Notes: generated by a model from the sequence alone, not told the origin. A stretch of 64,000 nucleotides of DNA from Brucella pseudogrignonensis (GCF_032190615.1 NZ_JAVLAT010000002.1:62001-126000); one strand, 5' to 3'. Positions 38,132-47,571 are shown, counted from the first letter of the stretch. Numbers and translations are program-made.

Positions 38132-39859
38132 TCAGCGACGTTTCGCGGGCTGCTCGCCTAGCGTCATGCCGTGGCGTTTTGAAAGCTCAGCAATAACAAG
38201 CTCCAGCTCCTGCGCCTTGCGCGTAGCATCCCAGCCAAACTCAACGCTGAGAATACCAGCAATTGCGGCCAAATTAGCATTCGACAACGCACCGTCAATT
38301 GCCAGTGTCGTGCGTCGCAGGACCACGTCCGAGAGATGCACAACCAGCTCATTACGCGCAATCCACGCAATTTCTGCACGGCTGATGCTGTCTGTATCAG
38401 GCAGAAGTGTAACGCCAACCTTTGCCTCATCCTGAATGATCGGCAAAGCGGTGGTGCCATAACGCTGCAAAAGTGTCTCGACACGTTCGACTGCAAGCCC
38501 GGTTTCCTTGGCGTGTTTCGCCACCCATGCGGCGCGTGCCCGGTCATCAGCCGGGTAATCCTTGCCACCACCGATGGTGAGATTACGGGTTGTTTTCACA
38601 CGCTCGCGGCCAAAACGCTTGAGTACCGTATCTGCCACTTCTTCCGCGAAACCACGAAAGGTCGTCCACTTGCCGCCAACCAGCGAAATGATTGGGAACG
38701 GACGCCCTGCATCCGGCTCGATCACCGGTGCAGAATGATCTCGGCTGATCAGCCCCGGTTCCGATGCATTCGATGCCGGTAGCGGACGAATACCGCTATA
38801 GGTATAAACGATCTGGCTGCGATCAAATTTTAGCTTCGGCAGCAGCGAACGCAGGCTCTCGATGAAGTAATCGATTTCCTTGTCTTCGGCGAAGACCTCA
38901 TCAGGATTGTTCGCCGGAATATCCGTCGAACCAACCAGCGCAAGACCATGATAATCATAGACAAGGCAAATACGACCATCATCCGCCTCAAAATAGATCA
39001 TCCGGCCTTTAAGGCTTTCAACCAGTTCAGGATGATCGATCAAGATATGCGACCCCTTGGTGCCACCAATCATTTTGGTTTCTTTACCAAGCGCCGCATT
39101 GACATGATCGATCCAAGGACCAGCCGCATTGATAACGATCTTTGGCTTGACCGTGAAAGTTGAGCCGTCTGGTCCTTCAAAGCGCACGGCACCATCGCTG
39201 GCCGCAACAATCGACGTGAAATTGGCTGCCGCACTATTGGGATTGGCTTTCAGGCCATCGCTAACAAGTTCATAAACCAGACGTTCTGGCTTGCTGACCC
39301 ATGCGTCATAATAGATGCCACCACCCACGATAGACGGCGTCATGTATGGCATTTCCTTCAAAGCTTTTTTCTTAAGGAGAAAATTATGCTTCGGCATGAC
39401 GCGCTCACGCGCACCAAAATAATCGTAAAGACCAAGACCAATCTTGATGAGCACGGCACCGCGGCTGCGTGGTGCTGTGGTTGAGCCAAACAAAGTCCGA
39501 AGGGCTGCGGTAATACCCTTTGTCCAAGAGAACACCGGAATAAATGTCGGCAGCGGGCGAACATTATGCGGCGCGTTTTTGAGCAGGATATTGCGCTCGA
39601 CAGTTGATTGCGCGACGAGACCAAATTCACCAGTTTCCAGATACTTGAGGCCACCGTGAATAAGACGCGACGGTGCAGCACTGGTACCGGAGCCAAAATC
39701 GCCCTTATCAACGATGAGACAGCTCACACCCTGTTCACTCAGATCACGATAAAGGCCCGCACCATTGATGCCAGCCCCCAGAATGAGAACATCAACGCCA
39801 TTCGCTTCGAGCTTGCTTATGCGGGTTTTCATTTCGGCACTGCTTACGAAATCGTTCAT
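38132..39859 (-). CDS. FAD-dependent glycerol-3-phosphate dehydrogenase-like protein (EryB paralogue)
   Basis: 575 residues from ATG 39859; an in-frame TTG at 39883 overlaps the kinase stop but has no ribosome-binding site. The FAD dinucleotide motif VLILGAGINGAGLYRDL is followed by GTSAAPSRLIHGGLKYLE, NAAGPWIDHVN and GTKGSHILIDH, all GlpD-type. It shares these blocks with EryB at 49210 but is about 70 residues longer at the C-terminus. It follows an FGGY kinase in the same operon, so it probably oxidises the polyol phosphate made by that kinase. Threitol, glycerol or a pentitol phosphate are all possible; which one is not shown. Confidence 0.85.
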   Translation of the reverse strand: MNDFVSSAEMKTRISKLEANGVDVLILGAGINGAGLYRDLSEQGVSCLIVDKGDFGSGTSAAPSRLIHGGLKYLETGEFGLVAQSTVERNILLKNAPHNVRPLPTFIPVFSWTKGITAALRTLFGSTTAPRSRGAVLIKIGLGLYDYFGARERVMPKHNFLLKKKALKEMPYMTPSIVGGGIYYDAWVSKPERLVYELVSDGLKANPNSAAANFTSIVAASDGAVRFEGPDGSTFTVKPKIVINAAGPWIDHVNAALGKETKMIGGTKGSHILIDHPELVESLKGRMIYFEADDGRICLVYDYHGLALVGSTDIPANNPDEVFAEDKEIDYFIESLRSLLPKLKFDRSQIVYTYSGIRPLPASNASEPGLISRDHSAPVIEPDAGRPFPIISLVGGKWTTFRGFAEEVADTVLKRFGRERVKTTRNLTIGGGKDYPADDRARAAWVAKHAKETGLAVERVETLLQRYGTTALPIIQDEAKVGVTLLPDTDSISRAEIAWIARNELVVHLSDVVLRRTTLAIDGALSNANLAAIAGILSVEFGWDATRKAQELELVIAELSKRHGMTLGEQPAKRR

Positions 39860-39879
39860 TTCACTGTCTTCGCTGTATT

Positions 39880-41394
39880 TCAATCAGTTAAGGCATCAAT
39901 CTTGGACCAGATCGGCCCCATTGCTGATGCTATTTCCTTGAACAGCGTATAACGCTTTTCATATTGTTCGCTGCGCGCCGCATCCGGGATATAGGTCCGG
40001 CCAATCGCATCCAGATCGCGCGGATCGCTGTAAACATCAGCGAAAACGCCTGCCCCCTTGCCTGCACAAAGTGCGGCACCCCATGCTGCGGCTTCATCCG
40101 TATCGGTGACCGTGACCGGCATACCCAGCACATTCGCAAACATCTGTGCAAAGGATGGGCTGCGCGAAACACCGCCCGTCAGGCGAGCAGCAGAAATTTC
40201 AAAGCCATCTTTCAAATGATCAACATGGATACGGTGGTTGAAGGCAATGCCTTCCCAGACTGCACGCAGCATATCACCGCGTTCCTGCCAACCGCGAAGT
40301 CCGAAGAACGCACCGCTTGCCATCGCGCCATAAGGCGAACCGAAGAGATAAGGATGGAACAGGGCTGTTGAAGGCTTGGCCAAAGCTGCATCAATTTCTG
40401 GCCGCAGCATATCATGGATCGAGCGACCAGTTTCTTCTGCTTCACGGCGTTCCGCCGGGCAAAGCTTATCGAGGAACCAGTCGTAATTTGCGGTGGAAGC
40501 AGGCGAGATGGACATATTATTCCACTCACCCGGTGCAATGCCATTGCGGCAGAACCAGCTCTTATCGACACGAGGCTCAGACGACAGCGTTTCATTGATC
40601 GAATAGGTGCCAGCCACAACCGCAACCGTGCCAACCTTAAGGCCACCCACACCCAGTGCCGAAGCCGTCACATCATGCAAACCTCCGACGACTGGCGTTC
40701 CGGCTACAAGCCCTGTACGGCTGGCGCATTCTTGCGAAACACCAGCGACGATTTCGTCGGAGCGCGACATAGGCGGCAGTGCGTCCCAGAGCGCTTCAAG
40801 TCCAAAAAGCTTGAGCGCGTCTTTGGAATAATCCTGTGTATTGTAATCTGTGAAGGACGTTGAAGCCTCGGTGCGGTCGGTGCCAACTTCGCCCGTCAAG
40901 CAGAAGCGTAGCCAGTCCTTGCAGGCAATCACTTGACCAATGCGATTATAACGGTCAGGCTCATTTTCTTTGACCCAGGCCAGAATAGCAGAAGGCGCAG
41001 ATGCGTGCGGCAGCTGGCCAGTAATCGCAATCGACTGGTCAGCAACAGCGCTGCCTAACCAGCGTTCAGCAACATCAACAGCACGGCTATCAAGCGACAG
41101 GATGCCTTTTCCAAGCGGACGCGCATCCTGGTCAAGCATATAAATCCCGTCACCATGCGCCGTGGTGGCAATCGCGAGAATATCTGATGCCGGGCGTCCG
41201 CTTTTGGCAATGGCTTCTGCAATTGCATCGGCTGTCGCATTCCAGAACTCATCCATGTCGCGCTCAACATGGCGTGGCTTTGGAAAATATTGCGGTACAC
41301 GGCGGCGTGCAACGGCAAGCGTTGTGCCATCAACGTCGAATATCACGGCCTTGGTGACGGTCAGTCCGCTATCAATTCCCAACAAAGACGGCAT
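39880..41394 (-). CDS. FGGY-family polyol/sugar kinase, second kinase of the tetritol island
   Basis: 504 residues. Phosphate-1 loop LLGIDSGLTVTKAVIFDVDG, the substrate block ATTAHGDGIYM, VVAGTYSINE and the C-terminal adenosine site LTGGVSRSPSFAQMFANVLG are intact. EryA at 47572 is a distinct, only distantly similar FGGY kinase. AGGAAA precedes the ATG. Gene order (importer, DeoR regulator, this kinase, GlpD-like dehydrogenase) suggests that the imported polyol is phosphorylated here and then oxidised. It resembles L-xylulose and erythritol kinases; substrate not determined. Confidence 0.87.
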   Translation of the reverse strand: MPSLLGIDSGLTVTKAVIFDVDGTTLAVARRRVPQYFPKPRHVERDMDEFWNATADAIAEAIAKSGRPASDILAIATTAHGDGIYMLDQDARPLGKGILSLDSRAVDVAERWLGSAVADQSIAITGQLPHASAPSAILAWVKENEPDRYNRIGQVIACKDWLRFCLTGEVGTDRTEASTSFTDYNTQDYSKDALKLFGLEALWDALPPMSRSDEIVAGVSQECASRTGLVAGTPVVGGLHDVTASALGVGGLKVGTVAVVAGTYSINETLSSEPRVDKSWFCRNGIAPGEWNNMSISPASTANYDWFLDKLCPAERREAEETGRSIHDMLRPEIDAALAKPSTALFHPYLFGSPYGAMASGAFFGLRGWQERGDMLRAVWEGIAFNHRIHVDHLKDGFEISAARLTGGVSRSPSFAQMFANVLGMPVTVTDTDEAAAWGAALCAGKGAGVFADVYSDPRDLDAIGRTYIPDAARSEQYEKRYTLFKEIASAMGPIWSKIDALTD

Positions 41395-41435
41395 GGATCG
41401 TATTTCCTGATATGTATGCGATGAAGTATTGAAGT

Positions 41436-42284
41436 TTATTCTTTTGTTCCGCCAGAACTGGCGATAACCACATTGATGCCCTGTGCCTGCATGCGTTCAA
41501 CATGTTCGAGCGAGGTCTTGCTATCGACAATCACCACGTCGAAATCCTTGAGCGCTCCGAAATTATGCAAGGCACGGCGCTCGAACTTGGTGTGATCGGT
41601 CAGCAGCACGCGTTTTGCTGAACTTTCCAACATCGCACGCTTGGTCTCGACCATTTCCGGCGATTGATGAAACAGAAGATCGTCGGTAATGGCAGCGATC
41701 GAGATGAACACCACATCAGCGCGCAGACGACGGATTTCATGGATCGTCATGCCGCCAACAAAAGCGTTGCACCAATTGTAAAACTGGCCACCAAGACCAA
41801 GGAGCGTGACGTCCTTAATGTCCCGCACTTCGTTCATCAGGATCAGCGAATTGGTAATGACCGTCAGTGGGCCTTTTTCAGACAAATATGGCACCATCTG
41901 GAGAACGGTTGTGGAGTCGTCGAGAAAAATGGCCTGACCCGGCTCTACGAATTGCATCGCGGCTTCAGCGATCAGTTTCTTTTCTTCAGACTGGCGCGCA
42001 ACGCGATAGAGGTCGCTCGCTTCGATAAGGCTTGTGGGTGCTGCGGAAACAATGCCGCGCGACTTGCGAAACAGGCCGCGGCTAACCAGTTCATCCACGT
42101 CGCGATGCGCGGTCATAAGGCTGATTGCGAAACGCTCGGTCAGATCTTCGATTCGAACGGATCCTTCGGACATAATCAGTTCAGCAATTTGCTGGCGGCG
42201 AACCAGCTGACGTGCGTGCCTGCTATCGTTGGGCACCTGCTCTGTCAGAAGGTTGTCTATGCTTGCTTTCATGCTTGTAACCAT
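41436..42284 (-). CDS. DeoR-family transcriptional regulator of the transporter/kinase operon
   Basis: 282 residues from ATG 42284 (ATG 42272 is an alternative). The N-terminal DeoR helix-turn-helix reads RRQQIAELIMSEGSVRIEDL then TAHRDVDELVSRG near 45-85. The C-terminal sugar-phosphate sensor has FLDDSTTVLQMVPYL, LTVITNSLILMN and LLGLGGQFYNW. A second DeoR protein lies at 52749. It sits between the binding-protein gene and the kinase on the same strand, after a terminator, and probably represses its neighbours until a phosphorylated polyol binds. Confidence 0.88.
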   Translation of the reverse strand: MVTSMKASIDNLLTEQVPNDSRHARQLVRRQQIAELIMSEGSVRIEDLTERFAISLMTAHRDVDELVSRGLFRKSRGIVSAAPTSLIEASDLYRVARQSEEKKLIAEAAMQFVEPGQAIFLDDSTTVLQMVPYLSEKGPLTVITNSLILMNEVRDIKDVTLLGLGGQFYNWCNAFVGGMTIHEIRRLRADVVFISIAAITDDLLFHQSPEMVETKRAMLESSAKRVLLTDHTKFERRALHNFGALKDFDVVIVDSKTSLEHVERMQAQGINVVIASSGGTKE

Positions 42285-42361
42285 GCCTATCACTCGTCCC
42301 CAGCCCGCCAATGTCCTATTGGCCGGTCCCGATTCATAGCCTCGGTACTAAAAATATAAAC

Positions 42362-42385
42362 GGGGCGCAGACTAAACCGCGCCCC
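42362..42385 (-). terminator. Terminator after the binding-protein gene
   Basis: GGGGCGC / GCGCCCC stem, 10-base loop, followed on the minus strand by GTTTATATTTTT. It would limit read-through from the importer into the DeoR gene. Confidence 0.75.
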
Positions 42386-42398
42386 ATTTTGTCACGTC

Positions 42399-43346
42399 TT
42401 ACTGTTCCAGAACGAATGGAGCAGTGTACTTGTCAACATTGTCCTTAGTGATCAGGAAGCAATCGAAAAGCTGCTTTTCCTGGTCAACGCCGGTCTTGCC
42501 TGTCTTGATGAAGTTGTCAGCCTGCTTAACAGCAGCTTCCGAGAAAATCGCTACGGGCTGAAGAACGGTGTACTGAAGTTCACCGGCCTTGATTGCAGCA
42601 ACTGCATCTGGCGAGCCGTCGAAACCGCCAACCTTAACCTGATCAAGCTTGCCGGCCTTCTTCAGAGCAGCGATTGCACCGAGAGCCATTTCGTCGTTAC
42701 CCGAGATAACGCCGATGATGTCTGGGTTTGCCTGAAGCAAAGCCTGCATCTTGTCGTGACCCTGTGTACGGTTCCAGTTCGCAACGTCCTGACCAGCCTT
42801 TACGAGGTCTGGGTACTGCGAAAGTACGGTTTCGTAGCCGTTCGAACGGGTGGCCGCATTATTGTCTGATGGCGAACCGAACAGCTCAACATATTTGCCC
42901 TTGTCACCAACGCTCTCAACCCACTGCGTTGCACCAAGTGCTGCGCCCTGTGCGTTGTTGGAAACGAGCTGTGCCTTAGCAAGGCCTTCCTGGTTGATTT
43001 CAGCATTCACGAGGAACACTGGAATGCCAGCTGCGACAGCGCGCTTAACTGCACCAACAGAACCGTCAGCATTTGCAGGATCAAGAATGATCGCAACCGA
43101 CTTGTTGGTGATCGCGGTGTCGATCAGGTTGCTTTCGGTGTTGGTGTCGCCCTTGTGGCCGCCAACAACAGCCGAATAGCCGAGGCCTTCAGCGGTTTTC
43201 TTGGCGATTTCGCCTTCAGTGTACCAATATGGGTTCGAAGGATCGTTGACCACGATTGAGATCAGACCTTCAGCCCATGCGGTGCTGGCGATAAGCGGCA
43301 ATGCTGCTGCAGCAGCAAAAAGAACGCGCATACCCTTCTTAAACAT
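42399..43346 (-). CDS. eryG: Ribose-type ABC sugar-binding protein, probable erythritol receptor
   Basis: 315 residues. Signal peptide FKKGMRVLFAAAAALPLIAS ending AWA, then ISIVVNDPSNPYWYTEGEIA, DTNTESNLIDTAI, VISGNDEMALGAIAALKKAG and VGGFDGSPDAVAAI, the RbsB pattern. The divergent erythritol operon points to erythritol as ligand; the symbol follows the eryEFG naming in rhizobia and Brucella, from recall. Strong GGGAGTGAG before the ATG. A hairpin separates it from the permease gene upstream. Confidence 0.85.
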   Translation of the reverse strand: MFKKGMRVLFAAAAALPLIASTAWAEGLISIVVNDPSNPYWYTEGEIAKKTAEGLGYSAVVGGHKGDTNTESNLIDTAITNKSVAIILDPANADGSVGAVKRAVAAGIPVFLVNAEINQEGLAKAQLVSNNAQGAALGATQWVESVGDKGKYVELFGSPSDNNAATRSNGYETVLSQYPDLVKAGQDVANWNRTQGHDKMQALLQANPDIIGVISGNDEMALGAIAALKKAGKLDQVKVGGFDGSPDAVAAIKAGELQYTVLQPVAIFSEAAVKQADNFIKTGKTGVDQEKQLFDCFLITKDNVDKYTAPFVLEQ

Positions 43347-43464
43347 GTCTCACTCCCGTAAAAATTATCACTGAGTTGTACCGGTTTCCCGGCGTTTCCA
43401 TTCCAGTGGGCGAGACTTTTCCGTAATCGCCGTCTTGGAAAGTTTTCGCTACCCCCGAAGAACC

Positions 43465-43492
43465 GGCTCCGCCCGGAACGGTGAGCGGAGCC
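43465..43492 (-). other. Hairpin between permease and binding-protein genes
   Basis: Perfect eight-base stem GGCTCCGC / GCGGAGCC, 12-base loop, in the 156-base gap. A likely processing or stability element that sets a higher level for the binding protein. Confidence 0.6.
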
Positions 43493-43502
43493 TTAGTGGT
43501 GT

Positions 43503-44540
43503 TTAACGTCGGGAATATTGAATGCTGTTGAGCAGAACCGCGAGTACGATAACCGCGCCGGTAAATACGGTCTGCCAGTAGGACGATACGCCGATGATCA
43601 CGAGGCCATCGGAGAGGAACCCAATCACGAAAGCGCCCAAAAGCGTTCCGAGAATTGTACCGCGACCACCCGTCAGCGCTGCGCCACCAATGACCACTGC
43701 AGCGATTGCCGTCAGCTCGTAAGTCGTACCTGCAGTTGGACCAGCAGAGGTCAGCTGCGACGACAAAACCAGGCCAGCGATTGCAGCACAAATACCTGAA
43801 ATCACATAAACCGAAATCTGCACGCGCTTGACCGGAACGCCGGAAAGCTCAGCTGCACGTTCATTGCCACCCGAGGCATAAAGCCAGCGGCCAAAGGCTG
43901 TGCGGTTAAGCACGATTGCAACGATAATCGCGAGAACGGCTAGCACGAGAACGCCAATCGGCACACCAAAAAGCGTATTGAAGCCCAACCAATCGAAGCC
44001 GGTATTGCCGAGTTCTGGACGTCCGCCAAGATTGTTGTAGGTCAGACCATTGGTCATCAGAAGGGCTACACCGCGTGCGCAATAAAGTACGCCAAGCGTT
44101 GCCACGAAGGCAGGAACGCGCAGATAAGCAATCAGAACGCCGTTGATGGCACCAACAAATGCACCGAGCGCACAGGTGATGATGACTACTGCCCAGACCG
44201 GGAAATACAGGATCACGCCCAGTTCTGGAATATTGACGCCCTGCATCAAAAAGCCAGCCACAACGCCTGCAAGTCCCAGTGTAGAACCGACCGAAAGATC
44301 GATACCACCATTCAAAATAACCAGCAGCATACCAATCGCAAGCAGGCCAAAAATGGCCACATGCGATGACATGATCAGGAAATTATTGACGGTGAAATAA
44401 TAAGGCGAAAGGAATGAAAAGGCCGCGATAATCGCGATCAGCGCAAAAAACGCACGGCCTTCGAGCAGCAAATGCACGATGCTGGTTTTCCGCTTCGCCC
44501 CACTCGGGGCCGCTTTTTCTTTTGTAGTCGTGACTGACAT
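43503..44540 (-). CDS. eryF: Ribose-type ABC permease of the erythritol importer
   Basis: 345 residues with the RbsC blocks LLVILNGGIDLSVGSTLGL, FVATLGVLYCARG, GGNERAAELSGVPV and AAVVIGGAALTGGRGTILG, and eight or more membrane segments. It is paralogous to the apiose permease at 34165. Two palindromic repeats fill the gap to the ATPase gene upstream. Confidence 0.88.
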   Translation of the reverse strand: MSVTTTKEKAAPSGAKRKTSIVHLLLEGRAFFALIAIIAAFSFLSPYYFTVNNFLIMSSHVAIFGLLAIGMLLVILNGGIDLSVGSTLGLAGVVAGFLMQGVNIPELGVILYFPVWAVVIITCALGAFVGAINGVLIAYLRVPAFVATLGVLYCARGVALLMTNGLTYNNLGGRPELGNTGFDWLGFNTLFGVPIGVLVLAVLAIIVAIVLNRTAFGRWLYASGGNERAAELSGVPVKRVQISVYVISGICAAIAGLVLSSQLTSAGPTAGTTYELTAIAAVVIGGAALTGGRGTILGTLLGAFVIGFLSDGLVIIGVSSYWQTVFTGAVIVLAVLLNSIQYSRR

Positions 44541-44566
44541 TCTATCAGTGCTCCATAACTATTTTA

Positions 44567-44613
44567 GAGCGCATCCCGAAAAGTGTGAAACGGTTTTCGG
44601 ACAGATACGCGTT
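44567..44613. repeat. Short palindromic intergenic repeat (family B)
   Basis: GAGCGCATCCCGAAAAGTGT then GAAACGG and TTTTCGGA, closing with ACGCG. Same core as 17410 and 27270. Confidence 0.75.
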
Positions 44614-44624
44614 TAGACAAAAGC

Positions 44625-44667
44625 TTAGAGCGCCGATCTGATCCAATCAGATCGAAACGCGCTCTAA
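44625..44667. repeat. Second palindromic repeat overlapping the ATPase stop codon
   Basis: Nested inverted repeat: outer TTAGAGCG / CGCTCTAA, inner GATCTGAT / ATCAGATC. It is a different unit from the neighbour at 44567 and includes the stop codon of the ATPase gene. Confidence 0.75.
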
Positions 44668-46205
44668 TGGCCGACCATGGACTCGCCCGAGGCGGCCATG
44701 ATCTTTTCCTTGGAGACATCAGAGCCGAATTCGGCTGAGATACGTCCACGGTGCATAACAATGATACGATGAGCGATGCTGAGGCACTCGCCGACTTCAG
44801 ATGTGGTGTAGACAACCGCCAACCCGTCTTTGGCTTTCTCGGCCAGAAGCTTGAACACTTCGGCCTTCGCACCAATATCGATACCGCGGCTTGGCTCATC
44901 CAGCAGGATAACCTTCGGCTCAGTCGCCAGCATCTTGCCGATCACGACCTTCTGCTGATTGCCGCCGGAAAGCGAACCGATGGCCGCTTCGCCACCATCC
45001 GTCTTGATGTGAACGTTCTTGATCGACTGATCGACGATGTTCTTTTCACGCTTTTTCGAGGTGAAAAGGCCTTTCGTCATTTCACCAATGCTGGCGAGCG
45101 ACAGGTTACGACCAACTGTCATCGTTTGTACGAGACCATCACGCTGGCGATCTTCCGGCACCAGAACCAGACCCTGATCAATACGCTGCGCAATCGTCAG
45201 ACCCGCAACGTCCTGGCCGTTGAGCAAAATACTGCCCGAACTTGCTTTCAAACGGCCTGCAACGGTTTCCAGTAGCTCGGTACGACCAGCACCCATCAAA
45301 CCGTAGATACAAACGATCTCACCGGCGCGCACATTGAGCGACATATTATCGACAAGTGCGAAATCGCCCGACTTATCCTGAACGGTCAGACCTTCAACGG
45401 AAAGCGCTACATCGCCCCATTCGTATCCGGTGGGAGGTGAGCCAAGATCGAAGTTTTCACCAACCATGTTGCGAACGATCCATTCAAGATCAATGTCCGC
45501 GCGTGGGGCGTAAGCAGTCATTGCACCGTCCCGCAGCACAACCGCATGATCGGTGATCTGCAAGGCTTCTTCGAGATGATGCGAGATGTAAACGATGGCA
45601 ACGCCACGCGCCGTCAGATCACGAATGACCTTGAACAGCACTTCAACTTCGGAAGCACTCAAAGCAGATGTTGGCTCATCCATGATCAGAATGCGCGAAT
45701 TGACCGAAAGCGCACGTGCGATTTCGACAACCTGCTGCTGACCAAGGCGAAGTTCTTCAACAGGCGTCAGCGGATCAATGTCTTCTTCAAGCTCAGCTAG
45801 CAATTCGCGTGTCAGGCGCTCTTCTTCGGCGAAGTTCACGCCCGACGCACCGCGAATTTCGCGTCCCATGAAAATATTGTCGCGCACATTCATATTCGGC
45901 GCGAGGCTTAATTCCTGGTGGATGATCGAAATACCACGATCACGCGCTTCCGAAGACGAGTTGAACACAACCGGTTCACCATCAAGAATGATCGTGCCTG
46001 ATGTCGGCTGAATAACACCCGACAGAACCTTCATCAGCGTCGACTTGCCAGCACCATTTTCGCCAAAAAGCGTGGTTACCTGACCGCGACGGATTTCAAA
46101 GTTCACGCCCTTGAGCGCGTTGATACGCCCATAAGCCTTGGCAACATCGTGTGCAGAAAGAACGACTTCGCCGTGCTTGCCTTCAACTTTGGTTTGAACG
46201 GTCAT
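44664..46205 (-). CDS. eryE: Ribose-type ABC ATP-binding protein of the erythritol importer
   Basis: 513 residues, tandem RbsA-type domains. Walker A GENGAGKST near 50, signature LRLGQQQVVEIARA, Walker B ILIMDEPTSALS; second domain YGLMGAGRTELLE, LSGGNQQKVVIGK and VILLDEPSRGID. The start overlaps the DUF2291 stop by ATGA. Paralogue of the ATPase at 32597. The symbol follows the eryEFG naming and is less certain than the family. Confidence 0.88.
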   Translation of the reverse strand: MTVQTKVEGKHGEVVLSAHDVAKAYGRINALKGVNFEIRRGQVTTLFGENGAGKSTLMKVLSGVIQPTSGTIILDGEPVVFNSSSEARDRGISIIHQELSLAPNMNVRDNIFMGREIRGASGVNFAEEERLTRELLAELEEDIDPLTPVEELRLGQQQVVEIARALSVNSRILIMDEPTSALSASEVEVLFKVIRDLTARGVAIVYISHHLEEALQITDHAVVLRDGAMTAYAPRADIDLEWIVRNMVGENFDLGSPPTGYEWGDVALSVEGLTVQDKSGDFALVDNMSLNVRAGEIVCIYGLMGAGRTELLETVAGRLKASSGSILLNGQDVAGLTIAQRIDQGLVLVPEDRQRDGLVQTMTVGRNLSLASIGEMTKGLFTSKKREKNIVDQSIKNVHIKTDGGEAAIGSLSGGNQQKVVIGKMLATEPKVILLDEPSRGIDIGAKAEVFKLLAEKAKDGLAVVYTTSEVGECLSIAHRIIVMHRGRISAEFGSDVSKEKIMAASGESMVGH

Positions 46206-46855
46206 TTTACTTCAAACCCCACCGGCGTAACCAACCAGTTCTTAGGATTAACAAGCTTGAAAACGCCCGTAACGGTCACTGTCTTGCCAACGAGATTATC
46301 GACATCTACGCCTTCAAGAACCTGCTTCTTCATCTCATTATTAAGAGCAGAACCAGCATTCTGGAATTCGATCTGGTTCTTAAACTGACCGAATTCGATT
46401 GTTCCCGTCGCATCGCGCAGATCAGTACCATTCACTGCCGGGCCAGTCTGAACGCGAATAGCCATACCTTCAGGGAAACCATCGACTTTGATGACATTAT
46501 AGTTGGACTTGCGCTCTTCAACCGTACCAGTAAACTTGACAGGGATTACCGGGTTTACGCTACCAACGCCGTATTTCTTTCCGGCTGCGTTTTTGTCGGC
46601 AGCAAGTGCTGTACCAACTTCAACGGCATCGGCTGCGCGTTCTTCAACGCTGGCCTTAACCTTCGGAAACTCTGCCGCACCATAGGCGTCAGGCGAAAAA
46701 ACCTGCTGACGCACATCGGCATCAGAACCGATCTTTACCACCTTCGTGTCAAATCCAATTGCACCGATAACCACGACCGCAGCGATCACGCTCCAGAGAA
46801 CAGCGCGACTTGATTTGGCGGGCTTTGGTGTAACTTGATTAGCTTGTGTACTCAT
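46202..46855 (-). CDS. DUF2291 membrane-anchored protein of the erythritol importer
   Basis: 217 residues from ATG 46855 (a TTG two codons earlier is less likely). One N-terminal hydrophobic segment (RAVLWSVIAAVVVIGAIGF) has no lipobox Cys, so the protein should be held by a transmembrane anchor with its domain in the periplasm. VKFTGTVEERKSNYNVIKVD, VNGTDLRDA and FGQFKNQIEFQNAG match blocks of the lipoprotein at 31949. First gene of the importer operon and coupled to the ATPase. Confidence 0.85.
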   Translation of the reverse strand: MSTQANQVTPKPAKSSRAVLWSVIAAVVVIGAIGFDTKVVKIGSDADVRQQVFSPDAYGAAEFPKVKASVEERAADAVEVGTALAADKNAAGKKYGVGSVNPVIPVKFTGTVEERKSNYNVIKVDGFPEGMAIRVQTGPAVNGTDLRDATGTIEFGQFKNQIEFQNAGSALNNEMKKQVLEGVDVDNLVGKTVTVTGVFKLVNPKNWLVTPVGFEVK

Positions 46856-46918
46856 TATCAAACGCCTTCAGCAAATTCTGCCGGATTGTCGTTATAGAAA
46901 CGGATGATGCGGTTAGGC

Positions 46919-47020
46919 CTATGCAGCCTCATAACTGCGCGGATGATGCGTAACCTTAGCGACCGCGAAATATCGGGAAGCCAAAGGGGCAAAACAAACA
47001 GGAGCAGAAATCTGAAACAT
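46919..47020 (-). CDS. Possible 33-residue leader peptide of the importer operon
   Basis: ATG 47020 follows a strong GGAGG with ideal spacing (GGAGGATTTATG). The frame reads MFQISAPVCFAPLASRYFAV and ends SYEAA at a TAG, 64 bases before the DUF2291 start. No family is recognised. A second overlapping frame (46858-47067, 69 codons) reaches the DUF2291 start but has a poorer start context. It may be a regulatory leader or chance. Confidence 0.3.
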   Translation of the reverse strand: MFQISAPVCFAPLASRYFAVAKVTHHPRSYEAA

Positions 47021-47571
47021 AAATCCTCCGCATGTTGCCGGCGCCGCCCCTCCGCGTAAGCCTTCAAACAAATATGCCGCTGTCATGATCTATGATAGCA
47101 GCATGTTATCAACTCCAATAATCATGTTATAAAGACATATAACTGTCAATCAGGACTTTTTGAAACGTGTTCCATTTTGCACATTTGAACGCCAAAAATA
47201 CACGCAACTCCGGCGGATTTAAGCATAAAGGCCGACGCGGCTGCTCCATGCTTCACAAAGAGAAGCAATGGGGAGCGCAGCAAGCAACTAAAATAATTAA
47301 GCATTAAAAACAGATATTTATAAGATTTCAAGCGCGAGAAGACACCTATATCACCTTGCATTAAGCTCATCCGAACCATGATTTTTTCTGGCAGAATTCA
47401 CCTCCATCACCTTTTGGTGAAAAAAAATGCTTATGCACAAAAATTTTACAGACATACCCGTGCCGTTATGTTATCTCCGCTATGCGCGAAAGCCTTTTTT
47501 GATTAAAACAATGGGCAGCGAGCGACAAATTTCGTCGCGGGAGGAAATCCAAATGTCCGTCAAGGACCACA
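47021..47571. promoter_or_regulatory. Divergent control region between importer operon and eryA
   Basis: About 550 AT-rich bases without a convincing gene. ATGTTAT occurs at 47103-47109 and 47124-47130 (21 bases apart, same face of the helix) on the importer side, and at 47468-47474 on the eryA side. EryD, the operon repressor, and the DeoR proteins are candidates to bind here. Near eryA, GGGAGG precedes a ten-codon frame at 47553-47585 that overlaps the eryA start out of frame. Confidence 0.5.

Noticed and set aside
46858..47067. 69-codon minus-strand frame before the DUF2291 gene
   Set aside because: Arg/Leu-rich without a recognisable motif and weaker start context than the 33-codon frame it overlaps; kept only as a comment.
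47400..47440. CACCTTTTGGTG dyad before eryA as a terminator
   Set aside because: The stem is only five to six bases and no gene ends upstream on that strand.
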